DNA of 64,000 bases from Diabrotica undecimpunctata. Lineage: Eukaryota; Arthropoda; Insecta; Coleoptera; Chrysomelidae. This document shows, piece after piece, positions 44,293 to 56,600 of this stretch. A model generated the notes under the pieces. That model did not search any database. It was not told where the DNA came from and saw only the letters and a list, made by a program, of their open reading frames with translations. The stretch is from contig NC_092809.1 in NCBI RefSeq assembly GCF_040954645.1, positions 133,971,914 to 134,035,913 on the forward strand. Direction: 5' to 3'. How positions within the stretch are numbered: position 1 is the stretch's first letter; every line of letters starts with the position of its first letter. Position numbers and translations under genes: made by a program.

Positions 44293-45740
44293 TGGCGATC
44301 ATCATGGCTCATTTTCCTTTGTCGGCAGCAGTTCTGAAGAGTTCTATTTTTTTTCTACTCCACTGCTTTAAAATTTTCAACCAGGACCTGGATCGTCTCC
44401 TCAATCATCTTTTCCTTCCACTTTCCCTTGTATAACAAGTTGCATCAACTCATATTTGTCATTGCTTATTATGTGACCAAAGTAGCTCATTTTTCTTTCC
44501 TTCATAGTGTTGAGTATTTCTTTTTGTTTTTTTTTATTTTTCTTAATGTTTCCGTGTTTGTTACGTGTTGTGTCCATATTATTTTCCACATTCTTTTATT
44601 GTCCAGGCTTTAACTCCATATAAAAGGACAAAGTATACGTAGCATCATAGTACTTTAGTTCTAATTTCTATTTTCAGTTTTCCATTGCATAGTACTGCTT
44701 TCATCTTATTTAAAGCGCCTCTGGCAAACTCAGTACGTCGTTTTATTTCAAGGCTGCGATTCCATTGTTTATTTAGCTTACATCCCAAGTAATTGTAAAT
44801 GGGTACGTTGTCTAAAGCTTTTTCTTTAACGTAGATTCTTTTGTCTTTAATCATGTTTTCATTAATAACTATGATTTTTGTTTTTTTTTTGTGTTCACAG
44901 TCAGTCCATATCTCCCGTACTACGTAGTGCGATCAATCAAAATTTGCAACCCTTCTCTGCTATCCACAAGGAGTATTATGTCGTCTGAAATATCTGAGAT
45001 TATTAACCAGTGTTCCGTTAATTGATATGCCTTCATTTATGTCTACTAGTGTCTCTTTAAATATCTCTTCTGAGCACATATTAAACAGTAGAACGGATAG
45101 TACACATCCTTGTCATACTCCTCTTCTGTGTTGTGTATTGTCGAAAGGTTTCTTAAAGTCAACTAGACATATGAATGCGTCGTAATTCTATGAGTGTTTA
45201 TATGATAGATTATGCCTCTCTAGTGCCAAAGCTTTCTAAATCCCAGTTGGTTTCCTGTTACTTTACTGTCTTGTTTTTTGTCGAAAGAGTGAGAGGGAAG
45301 TTCATTTAAGAACTCTTGACTTCTCTGTAGAATTGATTTTGGAAAATGAAATAAATGTTGGACATGCAATGTTTAATGAAATATACGTGGTTTTGCTGGA
45401 TGTTGTGATTATTTGCCGGGTAATTGCCAGATAATCTATTCCGGGTAATTTGTTTCTGGCTAGTCTTTTATCTGCGTCTTTAACTTCAAGAATCGTTGGT
45501 GGTTCCTCTTTCCTCTCGTCTGTTCCGCTTAAGTGCCTGGTTAAAGTATTCTACCCATCTATTAAATACATTATTCCTTGTTGTTAATAGGTCACCATTC
45601 CGACTTCTACATTGTCCTGTGGTTGCCTTGAATTATTTTCTGTTGATGTTAACTTTCTTATAGAATGCTCTGAATTCTTTCTCTCTGGTGAGGTTTTCTA
45701 TATATTTAAGTTCCTTATTTAAGTTTTTTCATTTTTTTCT
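44240..45740 (-). pseudogene. RTE-like family 1, long degraded copy
   Basis: From upstream (right) to downstream: a linker YIENLTREKEFRAFYKKVNI and CRSRNGDLLTTRN, RT text CVLSVLLFNMCSEEIFKETL with a degraded YADD region, VPIYNYLGCKLNKQWNRSLE (44645-44854), then KERKMSYFGHIISNDKYELM and GKVEGKDD (44401-44589). The 3' side ends in a GAAGAAGAAG tail near 44258. Multiple stops in every domain. Confidence 0.7.
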
Positions 45741-45759
45741 TTTGTGTATACTTATAATA

Positions 45760-47680
45760 TAGCTGAACTATATAAAGAAGGTGGCCACGATACCATAATG
45801 GCAATACAGCAGCTTATAGAAGAAATATTGACACAGAAATCCCTCCCCATTGATTGAAATATTGAAATGCAGCGTATAAAATATTTTCCATAGTACTATG
45901 TCACTGTGTGGCACCATTTGCAGACCGGATACTACGAAAATACCAGGCTGGTTTCAGAGGTGGTAAATCGACAATTCATCAGATTGCAACCCTGAAACAA
46001 ATTTTAGAAAAACACTGGAATACGGCGTTGATACACATCACATATTTATACACATAGCTGATACACACAGCCTACTACTCTGTGAATAGAAGAAAAATGT
46101 TCAAAGTAATGAAAGAGCTAAACTACATTCATTTTACATATTCCCAATTGTCAACAGAAGCACGTGAAAGCCAAACAGGGACGTACTGATGTGTATCATA
46201 TGATTTTTAAAAATATTTACTTTTAAAACTATTAGTGTAAGAGTTTTTTGAAATTTGATCATTAAATCACAATTAAACTAAACTCTAAAAATAATACGAC
46301 CAGTAATAACTTAACAATAACTATAGCATAAATATAACACAATATATTAACTTAAAAATCAACACAATACAATTTGAATTTAAACAGGCTGGCAAGTTTG
46401 GATCTGTAACATGAGAATCTGTCTGGCTTAAGGCAATAAATTATATTTCATAGCCTCTTGACGAATAAGACGGCGAATATCAACACGTGCGTTTGTTGAC
46501 AGATGAGAATTTGCTAAACGAATGAACTTTAGGAATACAAAATTAGTTAGTAAATTTAACAAAACTAACTCTTAAAAAGTTGAATGTAGAGTACGAATCC
46601 AGGGAGAACTGTCTTAACCTTTTAAAGCATATAGGGAGACCCTCTTTCCTGTATACTGTTCAATCTGGCTCCGGAAAAAGTAATTCGTGTCACAAATCAC
46701 AACCATTGGTTCAATATATAATAAATCAGTGCAAATACTTGCCTATGCTGATAATGTCAATATTGTTGGAAGAACGGAAAATACTATACAAGAGGCGTAT
46801 GTAGCATTAAAAGAATCAGTTACAAAAGTGGGTTTAATAATCAACACCAACAACACGAAGTATAAGAAAATAAGCACGCAACCACAAATCCTACGACCAC
46901 TTGTTAAAGAAAACGACGTTATCGAAGCAGTAAACGAATTTGTATACCTTAACACTGAAAATAATACTACTACAGAGATAAACCGCAGAATTTGCATGGC
47001 TAACAGATGCTATTTTGGGCTCAATCTTCTCCCTAAATCCACAATTATATCGATAAATACAAAAATAAAACTATACAAAACAATAATACGCACAGTCTTA
47101 ACATATGGTTCAGAGACCCTGGAGAAGTAATGAAAACATGTTAGGATGTTTCGAAAGAAAAGTACTAAGGCGAATCTATGAAGCAGTAAATGACAATAAA
47201 GTGTGGAGAAGACGATACAACTTGGAACTCTATAGAATATACCAGGAACCAGATATTGCAAAACATGTTAAGATAGGACGTCTGAGGTGGATAGGGCATG
47301 TAATGCGGATGGAAGAAAATGACCCAGCTAGAAAAACGCTCCTTGATAGACCCATTGGTCAAGGAGTAGAGGAAGACATAGAGCAAGGTTCCTTGATAAC
47401 ATCGATGAAGACATGCTTGGTGGAGAAAGGCGATGGATAGGGATGGATAGAGATGTCTCCTGGTGACTTGTCCACCTTCCTAGAATTGGCAGGATGGACA
47501 ATGAGCTAAGGGTGACAGCTCCCTGGGAGGATGCACAATGGGTCAATTGTGGCCTAAGTGCTGTGAAACTTAACTCGCCCTCCCTACTCTACAGATACAG
47601 ATAGGGATGGATAGGGACGACTGGAGAGAAATTCTTGAGGAGGCTAGGTCCCACGCAGAGTTGTAAAGCCAGAATGATAA
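45760..47680 (+). pseudogene. RTE-like family 2, long degraded copy
   Basis: RT text RKYQAGFRGGKSTIHQIATL near 45945, then an interruption at about 46140-46550, then LAYADNVNIVGRTENTIQEA (46687-47130, Asp changed to Asn in the YADD box), VLTYGSETLEK, FERKVLRRIYEAVNDNKVWR, IGRLRWIGHVMRMEENDPAR, and an end DWREILEEARSHAEL near 47650. A 200-bp stretch at 47400-47600 with repeated GGATAGGGATGGATAG is inserted or duplicated near the end. Confidence 0.7.
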
Positions 47681-47689
47681 TGATTTATT

Positions 47690-49080
47690 TCTCATCATCC
47701 CTATAAGAATGAAAATTGTGGTCTATTTCGTGTTAAAGAAAGGATGCCGAGAAATTTTATTACGGAATAATATAATATTCAACAATATATGTATCTTATT
47801 TTTTACAAAGAAAGTTCTGTAAGGCTTATTTTGTGATTATTTAATTAATTACATAAAACACAAAAATGAAATCTAAAATAATGACGAGTGTTCAGTTAGA
47901 CATTGGATTTTTAGTTTCATTCTAATTAAAACAGTCAGTAGGTGTATCGATTGTTCAAATTAGGTAAAAGCAAATCAATAACATATAGTACAGAGGCAAC
48001 GCAGTTCACCATATAAATCTTCAACCTACATGATATTGGTGAAATTTTTCAAGCTGTTAAATTTCATCATTAAGTTTTACTTTCAATTTTCAATGATGCT
48101 ACCGGCATTTTAAGTGTACGTGAGTGTTGAGCATTCCAAATATCAAAAAACGTGAAAGCTAAAGTTCGTATTCAGATAAACAGTTTAATTTTAAACTTCA
48201 TTATCTTTAACAAATGAAATAAAAAAATTATTCCTACGATATCTTTTTTAAAGATGGCACACTATCATCGTTTTAAAGAGGTTCTGAAACTATTTTGTTA
48301 TGACATGTTTTAGGTTAATATAATTTACATGGGATTAAACTACAACGTGATTGTAATAAAAATTTTATTTTTCGTTGGTTTTGATTTCCAATGTTGTTCA
48401 ATTCCCACTCTGGATATCGTTTTAAAAAAATTATTTAAAAAATAATGAGGAGAAATAACCTCCTCATTTTTAATTAAAAATCAATCAATAGAAGAAAAAT
48501 CAATTTAGTTTTTAACTTAGCTGCACCATACTGATGACGACCAAATGGTCAGAAATATGTATTTCCGGTTGCCTTCCATCGATATACCTATTTTGTTTTC
48601 TGTTTTCCGAGACATGCCATTACATTTTACTTTTATTATTCACTTGCATTAACCGTTTCTATATGTATATATAGTCATTAAATCCACATAACAAACTTAT
48701 AAAAGGATACACGATTACGATCTTTACTTGCTTTCAATAACAAATCAAATACATTAGATTTTACATATATTTTTATAATTCTATTTCCAAAGTTAGATAA
48801 AGATATTCTGATAAGATGAAAAACTGCTTCCTATTCTTGACATCATAACTCATTCATATAGGTGATAAAGCAACTGAGTAATTAGCAATTATATAAAATT
48901 ATAATAATTACTGGCCTTGTTATAAATGTAGAAAGGACAAAGTTTTTATACTTCAAATTAATTTGAATAAATATAGTGACTGCAATAAAAAATCTAAACA
49001 GTAAGTAAAAGTTGACTAATTGCAAATGGTTTATTTGATTTCATTTCAAAATCCACTAAAGATTACAACGAAGAAATGAA
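47690..49080. other. spacer with a short perfect palindrome
   Basis: AATGAGGAG and its complement CTCCTCATT form a hairpin at 48444-48468 with a 7-nt loop. No genes. Confidence 0.45.
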
Positions 49081-49086
49081 CTCCGA

Positions 49087-49405
49087 TCATTTTGAGGTAC
49101 AGTACAGTACTTTAACAAGTACCTCTGCAACCGTAGCAGCTTCTTGATTTGGTATCGCATAGGCTTCAGTCCATTTCATAAAATAATCCATGGCTACCAG
49201 GATATATTTATTTCCATCATTCGTCTCTGGAAGTGGACCTGCAATATCGATTGCTACTCTTTTCATAGGACTAACAACATTGTACTTTTTTATGGGTGCC
49301 CTATTTTTACCAACTGGATCATTACTGATTGCACACAGTTCACATTTCCGGCACCATCTTCTTACATCATCTTTACAGTTCACCCAATAGAACAGTTCTC
49401 GAACC
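49087..49405 (-). pseudogene. Ty3/Gypsy integrase fragment
   Basis: Reads LFYWVNCKDDVRRWCRKCEL (end of the zinc finger, two Cys of the CxxC visible), then KRVAIDIAGPLPETNDGNKY and MDYFMKWTEAYAIPNQEAAT, with the first catalytic Asp in AIDIAGP. The frame ends before the second Asp. A different Gypsy lineage from the errantivirus. Confidence 0.75.
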
Positions 49406-49414
49406 TTTTGCAGA

Positions 49415-49475
49415 TTCTTCTAATATCGAAGACATCCGTAATAATATCGAAGACAATAATATCGAAGACATCCTG
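49415..49475. repeat. short tandem repeat of AATATCGAAGACAA units
   Basis: Three imperfect copies of AATATCGAAGACAT/AAT with spacers. Low-order and probably recent. Confidence 0.6.
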
Positions 49476-50035
49476 ATTAACTTTCTAATTATGGTTTTAA
49501 ATAAAGCTTAACTAAAACAAGATAAAAACTTTACTAAACAAACCAATACTTTCTACATCATTAAATATATCGTTTTTTTTTAAATCCTACAGAACATATT
49601 ATGTGATTTAATAGGCTAATTACTAGATATATTCTTTTTAAATCATTCAAATTTAATCCATTATTATCCTCATAAAGAGGTAATAAGTCATAATTACATA
49701 CCGTTATCATGTGTATTACTAACGAAGAAAGGCTTAGTCAATAAACTACTAGCGAACAAAAGTCTCTTATCCCACAGATTTAATTAAATCATTTAGCGCA
49801 ACTATTATCACTGATAGCCATCTTAATGATTTCTTTGAGAAATTTTAATTTGATCTCTCAGCATCTTAAGATAAATTAAGTGAAGATGAAAAAAGAGGGA
49901 TTATTGGTCAAATTGGTCATGTAGCAAAAGGGATTTTACCTTTTAAAGAAGTTAATAGAGTTAAATAAGTTCAATTCACGAGTATAAATACAGTGAGGGG
50001 TAAAATTATAATAATAGTTATAGATAAATATATAA

Positions 50036-50223
50036 ATACTGGCCTTTAAATAAAACTCTTTAAGGTTTGTAAAATTTCGAGTTTAATTAACTCTTTCTCA
50101 AAACATACTAAACATAAAAACAAAAAACTACATTTGTTTGAATTTTTAGTATGTTCTGAGAAAGAGTTAAATAAACTCGAAAGCTTAACAAATCTTAAAG
50201 AGTTTTACTTAAAGGCCAGTACT
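50036..50223. repeat. foldback: inverted duplication at a Penelope-like end
   Basis: Left arm 50036-50111 (TACTGGCCTTTAAATAAAAC) and right arm 50146-50223 are inverted copies about 76 bp long with a 34-bp loop and around 85-90% pairing by eye. The right arm continues into Penelope-like coding sequence. Confidence 0.8.
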
Positions 50224-50397
50224 TGCTGTAACACAATATTGCACTTTTTCTATTTTCCAAATGAAAAAATCCTATCCACGGAGAGCAACTATTCAAAAAG
50301 ATTGTTTCTTGAGATGGCTTTCATTTTTCAAGAAAAAGAAACCATTAATGAAAAGACAGATTCCAACAATTTAAGCAATTTATACTCATTATGTTAA
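50134..50397 (+). pseudogene. Penelope-like protein, C-terminal end
   Basis: 87-codon frame. Its end, KRLFLEMAFIFQEKETINEK and DSNNLSNLYSLC, matches the last segment of Penelope-like GIY-YIG proteins (LEMxHI...NxKTDxxNLSxIY). The first part lies in the foldback arm. Confidence 0.55.
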
Positions 50398-50399
50398 CT

Positions 50400-51069
50400 T
50401 TAGATAACCAAAAATCTACCAATAAAGGCAATTCATCGTCAATAATATAAGTTTCATTATATATGAGATATATAATATCTTTTCCACTTCAAAATAAGTC
50501 TTCTTGCCTCTTCTTTTTTAGAAAATTTAGCGTCGGTTAGGTATACTATAACCTTTACATTGTTATCAGTTTAAGAACGGACGTTCTGTCGCTTTAAGTT
50601 GGTAGTAAGGATTTCACAAACAATTCTTTTGTTTCTAATAAGAATATTTATAATCTAAATTTTATAATATGACTTTATGTTCTGTAAATGTTTTGAAACA
50701 TAATTTTATCTGAATGTTTATGTATACGTGTTTTTAAGTATTTTTAAATTTGTGTTTTGTAAAAGAACGTTTTTAAAACAAAAAATTTTTGGATAGTTTT
50801 CGCCATCATTTAGGAGACAGATGAGTTGTCCATTTCATTTTATAAACACCATGACAACTAACCTCAATTAGTGTAAGATACAAAATAATTTTTATTCTGT
50901 AATTTGTACTAATTTTGTTTATTGTAGCTCCCTGATGATGCAAATAAAGATTTTCGAAAGCTTTGGTAGACTAAACATAATACTTCTTTGTCCTATCTTC
51001 CGCTGCATACCCAAATAGTTGTGTTTGTAGTCTGATCAACATTGATTACAAGCGTTTATCGCTTTTTTA

Positions 51070-51070
<1 letters not shown>
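50400..51070. other. probable Penelope-like 3' region
   Basis: Noncoding stretch following the Penelope ORF end. It contains CCTGATGATGCAAATAAAGA and CGAAAGC near 50931-50960, the kind of motif seen near Penelope ends. Confidence 0.35.

Positions 51071-51105
<35 letters not shown>
51071..51105. repeat. (TA)n microsatellite
   Basis: About 17 uninterrupted TA units. Confidence 0.95.
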
Positions 51106-51107
<2 letters not shown>

Positions 51108-51785
51108 GTATTATTTGGAGGTGATGTGAACTATCTTGCTTGTGCGAGGTTATATTCCATAAACAGGGTCCAAACAAATATCTTTGATATTCATTTGAAA
51201 GTTTCAGTGATATCTCACAGGGACTCTGTTTTAAATTTAAATAAAACGAAGCCATATCCTTGGCTGTCTTCGTTTAGTCACTTTTTGTAGTGGTCTTTCC
51301 ATGTTCTAATTTCTATTATCTTTATGTGTGGTCTTGCTTTCCGTGATATTCGAAATGAATTTATGGACTTCTAAGCTTGTGTAATTATCGTGACATTTCA
51401 AAACCTTTTTTTTTAATTGCCGTATTGCCAGATTCCAGTAAGAGCCTAAGAAGGTATCCATTGAATTCTGACAGGCACCGTTGGGGGAAATATTTTTTGG
51501 ACATCTACGTCACAGAACAAGACACCCTGGCATCTTTCGGCCAAGTAGGATACTAAGCCAGAAGACCCCAGGGTAGTGCTGGATTAACCGTGTTCCGGAT
51601 AAAACCTTAACCACCGTTCCAGAAAGGAGGTCTTGCGACTCAATAAACAACTAAAATCAAAAACTAAAAATTTATAAATAACCATACCTGTTACCGTAAA
51701 TCAGAAAATGTTTCACCCGTTAGGCCATAAACTAATAAATAATATTAACCATAAATTTCATAACCATAAATTTCAGATACCTGGC
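51106..51785. other. spacer, no recognised gene
   Basis: Nothing supported. Confidence 0.4.
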
Positions 51786-52545
51786 TCAATTTCCTCTTCT
51801 GTCCTCCTGCTGCTTTTTCTTCATCACCCCAGAAATCAGACAGTGTACTTCTCTCCATTCTATCTCTCCTCTCAACATTATGTTTACAACGTTTCTTTCA
51901 TCCAGTCCGAAACCCATTCGCCTCTCGAAATTTCCACTCTCATTTGCCCATCTCTGGCAGTTAAAAATGTGGGCGGGAACGTCCGGTACCCCACAAACAG
52001 TACAGTCTGCCGAGGCAGATTTGCCTATTCGATTTGTGAAGGTGCCAAAACTACCATGTCCAGTCAGAAACTGCGTCAGGAAGTAGTTTAGTTTCCTGAA
52101 CTTACATTCCCACCACGGCCTCAGATCGGGAATAAGATCCTTCGTCCACCTTGCCTTTCCGCTATCATTCACCCATTCTCTCTGCCACCCTACTATCGTT
52201 ATTTCTCCCTCATTTTACATGATTTTTTCCCATGATGGTAGACCTTTTGGCCCTAAAACCATATTGGCGGTCGCTCAGCGCATGCTTTTCTTCTAGGTCT
52301 CGCTCAGGGCGGCCTTTTACTAGCTGTTCGTACAATTTAGCTATCGAACTAAGAAGGCAAATTGGCCGAAATCGTAACTCTTCCTCTTCACCTCTACCTT
52401 TTGGAATAAGGACAACCTTAGCTTCTTGCAACATTGTTGGAAACTGCTGTTGTTCAAGCAGTTTGTTTAGCAATCTCAGGATAACATGCTGGTATCTTAG
52501 TGAGGCTAAGATACTAACTATTAAATATACTAACATTTCCAAACC
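51786..52545 (-). pseudogene. R1/TRAS-type non-LTR retrotransposon, internally deleted
   Basis: Upstream block 52210-52542 has FPTMLQEAKVVLIPKGRGEE, RFRPICLLSSIAKLYEQLV and SDRQYGFRAKRST, the N-terminal RT region of R1-type elements. It then joins at about 52205 to the C-terminal block (51786-52172): ARWTKDLIPDLRPWW, LTQFLTGHGSFGTF, CTVCGVPDVPAHIFNCQRW (a Cys/His finger). The RT palm and thumb are missing between them. Confidence 0.75.
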
Positions 52546-52619
52546 TAAAGTTCATTTATCTTTTTCTGTATTAATTTTCTTCCTCACATTTAATTATTTT
52601 GTACTTTGCTAATATTTCT

Positions 52620-53797
52620 ATTTCTTCAATCCCTACAAAATATTTTTTATATACTGTTTGGTGTTCCTAATGATAATTTAGCTGCTTATGATGTATTTAT
52701 TTAATAAGGTAATTAATATCGAAAGAGACCTTTTAATGTCTATTATAAGATTTAATAATTTATTTTGTAGTTTTGAAGTTTACATTTTCAAGAGAGTTTT
52801 ATTGGACCGAGCGATTAGTTGAATTAATTCGCTAATCTATTTGTCTTCTGGCTCTAAAATCTAATGTTTTTTTTTTACTTTTCCTTAATTAAATTCAAAA
52901 CATTTAAAGTCTATTTAATTTAGGACCTACTGGCCAAGAAATTCTGTTAATGAACATTTACCTAACGGAAGAAACATATATATTTACGTCACTAAATCTT
53001 ATCTTAAATTTACGAAAGTTCTTGTGGGAAAAATTTATGTTAATTTTGACTGAAATATATATTTCGTTCTTGGTCACTGTCGAGTAGAGCGGAAGAAAAT
53101 CCAAGAAGGCCAACTAGTTTATGTTTCGGTGGAATGACCTGTTTATTTTTTTCTCTCATCTAATGAAGCATAACCAAATTTGGAGTGTATAAAAATAGTT
53201 TTATTATTTTAAATGTAGACGTTGGCGTCTAAAAATTTAGCTTGGTTATGCCTGAGTAACTTTAATTACTCCAATAGTTGCCAATAGTTGCAAGCAACGT
53301 GTAGTTTGCAATATTAAAAAGAAAATAACCAACACTATACTATTTGCGATGTTCTGGAAAAATAAACTCATACGAATATTAGTCTAGGACAAAGGAGAGC
53401 TTCGTGGACGATTAAGGTCCTGGAAGGAATCTGTAACTCGGCAATTTTTTTTATTGGAAGTTTATTATTTCGATAATTTTTCGACTGTTCTAACAACCAT
53501 TCAAATTTCGTCATTTTGTGTCATGTGGAACAATTTCACCCAATCATGTGAACATTAGACTGATAATTGCATTCAGTGCAATTTTCAATCCCTATGACAA
53601 CACGATCGAGTTTGACAACTTCATCCAAATAAATTTTAAAATGTCACGTTTCGGCAATGAGAATGTTAACTTAAATTTTAATAATTGTACTTTCACTAAC
53701 TGTACTTTTAATAAATAAATGTTTCGTTATGTTGAGTTATGATTTTTTTTTTTCGAAAAATTATCCGCCGAATATCCCTCGGACATTGATGAATGCC
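52620..53797. other. spacer, one short unexplained frame
   Basis: 53518-53718 is open on the plus strand with NNCTFTNCTFNK at the end; no family recognised. Confidence 0.35.
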
Positions 53798-55082
53798 TCA
53801 TAATTTCATGACAAATTTCTCAAGCTCGTTGCTTGAGCCATAATCACTGTCGTCGCTATCCTCATTCAGATGGTAAATTATAGCAGGATTAACTGCTTCG
53901 ATGCGACCTTCTCGGTTCCACCATTCTTCAATTAAGTTTTCACATTTTTTTACACTTTTTCCCCAAATTTCAGGAGTGGCAATATCCAATACTTATTGCC
54001 ATGTTTCCAAGACTGCCTCGTCACTGTAACCCTTGTATCCAATATGGTTATCATAATATGTTTTGCATATCTCCCAAATATATTCAATTGGTTTGAATTG
54101 GCAATGATAGGGCGGTAGTCTTAACACACGATGTCCAAAGCTATGTATAATTTCGTCTACTATATATATGTTTGGTTGTGCATGACTTTTAGCTAACGTT
54201 AGTAATTGAGGCTTAAAACAGTATTGAGAAAATGTAATATTTTTATTCGTTAACCATTCTTTTATTTTACCTACGGTTCAGGTGTTTGTTGGTTGCTTAT
54301 TTAAAATTTCCAAAAACTTGGCAACAGTTTTTTTTTCAACCATTTCACAAACACCTCCGTATTCATATTATCATGATAATCAGCTGATTTTGATTTCTAT
54401 GAAAACACAAGATCTGCTCCCTCAATAAAACCATGTTTTCCACCTGCATGCACTATAATATATCTCTTTCCCTCGTTATCGATGTGTTTTATGGATTTTA
54501 TGCTCTCGTCCTGCCAAATTCGTTTGATACCGCCTTTAGCAAAAATCCATGTTTCGTCTAAATAAGCGAAGGAAGAACATTCTTATTTAAATTTGTTATA
54601 ATTTCTTAAAAATTCTATTCTTTTGTGAACGACACTAGCCCTTTCACACAAAGCCTTTCTATTGTCTTCCTTTTTGAACTTAAAGCCAATCTGTCTTAAA
54701 ACTCTCCAGAGACTTGTTCTGGAAATTTCAAATATATTTCTGTCTTTTAATTTTTGTAGCACTGAATCTAAAGAAACATGTTCTTTCTTTTCGCGCATTT
54801 TATATATTGTCCTAAGGATTTCAAATTTGCAACCTTCGGGAAGATCTATAGTCTTTGGTTGTCGGCGAGATTTATATTGTTCGACATTTTGTTCACTTTG
54901 TCCACTTTTGTTGCTTTTTGCAAAACCGACTTTAGTTTTGTTTCACTAATACAGAGTGCATCACACACACGTTTATGTACGGACTGAACAGGTCGCAAAG
55001 GGCCCCCGTATGTTTTCTCAGCAGTAAAATAAGAAAGTACATTAAATATAAAGTTGTCTACATCTAAAACACGTCTCGGCAT
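53798..55082 (-). pseudogene. Tc1/mariner-like DDE transposase, decayed
   Basis: Starts MPRRVLDVDNFIFNVLSYFT (55082), with a helix-turn-helix region SRTSLWRVLRQIGFKFKK, then YLDETWIFAKGGIKRIWQ (first catalytic Asp), YIIVHAGGKHGFIEGADL, DYHDNMNTEVFVKWL, and LPPYHCQFKPIEYIWEICK (final Glu). The block with the second Asp (usually DNAPYH) is deleted near 54310. In-frame stops include one after GADLVFS and one near 53990. The Asp/Ser-rich tail ends at 53798. Confidence 0.75.
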
Positions 55083-55094
55083 TTTCGGCTTCGA

Positions 55095-55160
55095 TAAACA
55101 AATACACTACACTAAACTCTCTCTTAACGGACACCTCTCTTCACCGGAAACCTCTATACG
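55095..55160 (-). repeat. possible terminal repeat of the DDE transposon
   Basis: ACTAAACTCTCTCTTAACGG then ACACCTCTCTTCACCGGAAA lies directly upstream of the transposase start and resembles the repeated GGACACCTC pattern of pogo/Tigger-type ends. I find no matching end on the left. Confidence 0.35.
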
Positions 55161-56150
55161 GAAGTTTTTAAAACTAAAATCAGTCGGCGATATATGAAAC
55201 TGTATGTAAATTTTCGTTACTTTTTAATATCTGCAACGACTCGGTACTTTAACTATCAATAGCCGGTATCTTATACCCGTTACTTTCGGAACTTTTAAGA
55301 GTACATCCACTCAAAGCAAACAAATATTTAAAACTAACAAAGTGAAATATTATATAGATTCTTTTTCTGGTTTCTGAACTATCGTTCTGCCAATTTCTTT
55401 TCATTTATATTAAAAATAGTACATTTATTTTTATTACAGTTATAGTTCCTAATAAAGTAATAAAATCGTGTAATATCAAAGAAACCCGGCACGCCTCTTT
55501 GGTGTATACATTTCACCGAAATCCAACCCAAATGTCTGATGAACATATTTGCGTAAAAATGAGCGTTTGCGTAAAATTTTTTGTTATTTTCGGATTAAAT
55601 CTCACAATAAATTTTGCGTCTATCTGAACATCTATTAACTGAAATAATTTTAGTTCAGATGTCATACTAACAGTAGACCCTTTTTATTGGAATAATAATT
55701 AGACCAATTTACTTTCATACTTCTACTTACACAGTAAAATATTCGTTGTCGCAATAATCCCAAACAGTCGTATATTCGTGGAATAACCTATACTTTCGGC
55801 ATTGCAGTACAGAGACCGTTTCATTGATTCAGTTTCGCTCTTTGCTCCTCAGGATTTACTTTTCTCACTATACGCGAGAAAGGTATTTTCTCGCGCCAAA
55901 ATCTGATTTTGATGATTTAAGATATGCCTATTTAATAACGGCATTAGTCGCCCACATTTGAACGACTAATGCCCAAATATGGGTTTTTGTAGAATTGTTT
56001 AAGGTATGTCGTATTTCTTTTATATTTTCCAAAAATTTTAAGCTAACTTTCATATATGAAGGCTGGTTTAAACCGACAGGGCTTATTTACTAACTGTTCA
56101 CCCGCATTCTTTGTAATTTGGGCTTGGGACTGCAAAAACAACACGACAAT
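55161..56150. other. spacer with a short hairpin
   Basis: CGCGAGAAA at 55873-55881 pairs with TTTCTCGCG at 55887-55895 across a 5-nt loop. No coding signal. Confidence 0.45.
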
Positions 56151-56600
56151 GCTTACCCGACAAACTACAGCCACAGTAGAGAAAAACCAACCAAAACGAA
56201 GAAAAGGGAATACACATAAAAACGAGACCCCTTAAAAAAGAAATTAAATATATAGAAAACCTCAGAAGTTTTTATAAGAAAGATAAGTCCAACAAAAAAG
56301 AATTCAATGCAAATGCGGGAAAATACAGAAGCCCAAATGGGGTGCTACTAAAGACAAGGAATGATGGATTAAATCGATGAGTTGAATCAGTCACTTATGA
56401 AAGAGGAAGAAGAAATCTTTCAAGATTTAAGAAATGGGGCAAACGAATTAGATCAGAGGCAAGATGACCATCAACGATTCTTAAAGATCAAGACAACTCC
56501 ACGAAGAAGAAGAAGAAGAAGCAGATAACTTTTTGAGGAGACTAGAACCGGCATATAATTGTAAAGATAGAATCATGATGACGATATTTGGCAATTAAAA
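56150..56600 (+). pseudogene. RTE-like scraps with GAAGAAG repeat
   Basis: A degraded linker region at 56220-56400 and, after a GAA repeat at 56503-56521, TTTTTGAGGAGACTAGAACC and TTGTAAAGATAGAATCATGA near 56530-56580, like the 3' end of family 2. Confidence 0.4.

Noticed and set aside
46743..47546. Minus-strand frames of 72-84 codons
   Set aside because: Antisense of the plus-strand RTE-like copy.
50932..50959. Confirmed hammerhead ribozyme
   Set aside because: Only the core strings are visible; stems do not pair convincingly, so it is listed only as a low-interest observation.
51708..52612. Plus-strand frames of 68-127 codons
   Set aside because: Antisense of the R1/TRAS-type remnant, whose motifs are on the minus strand.
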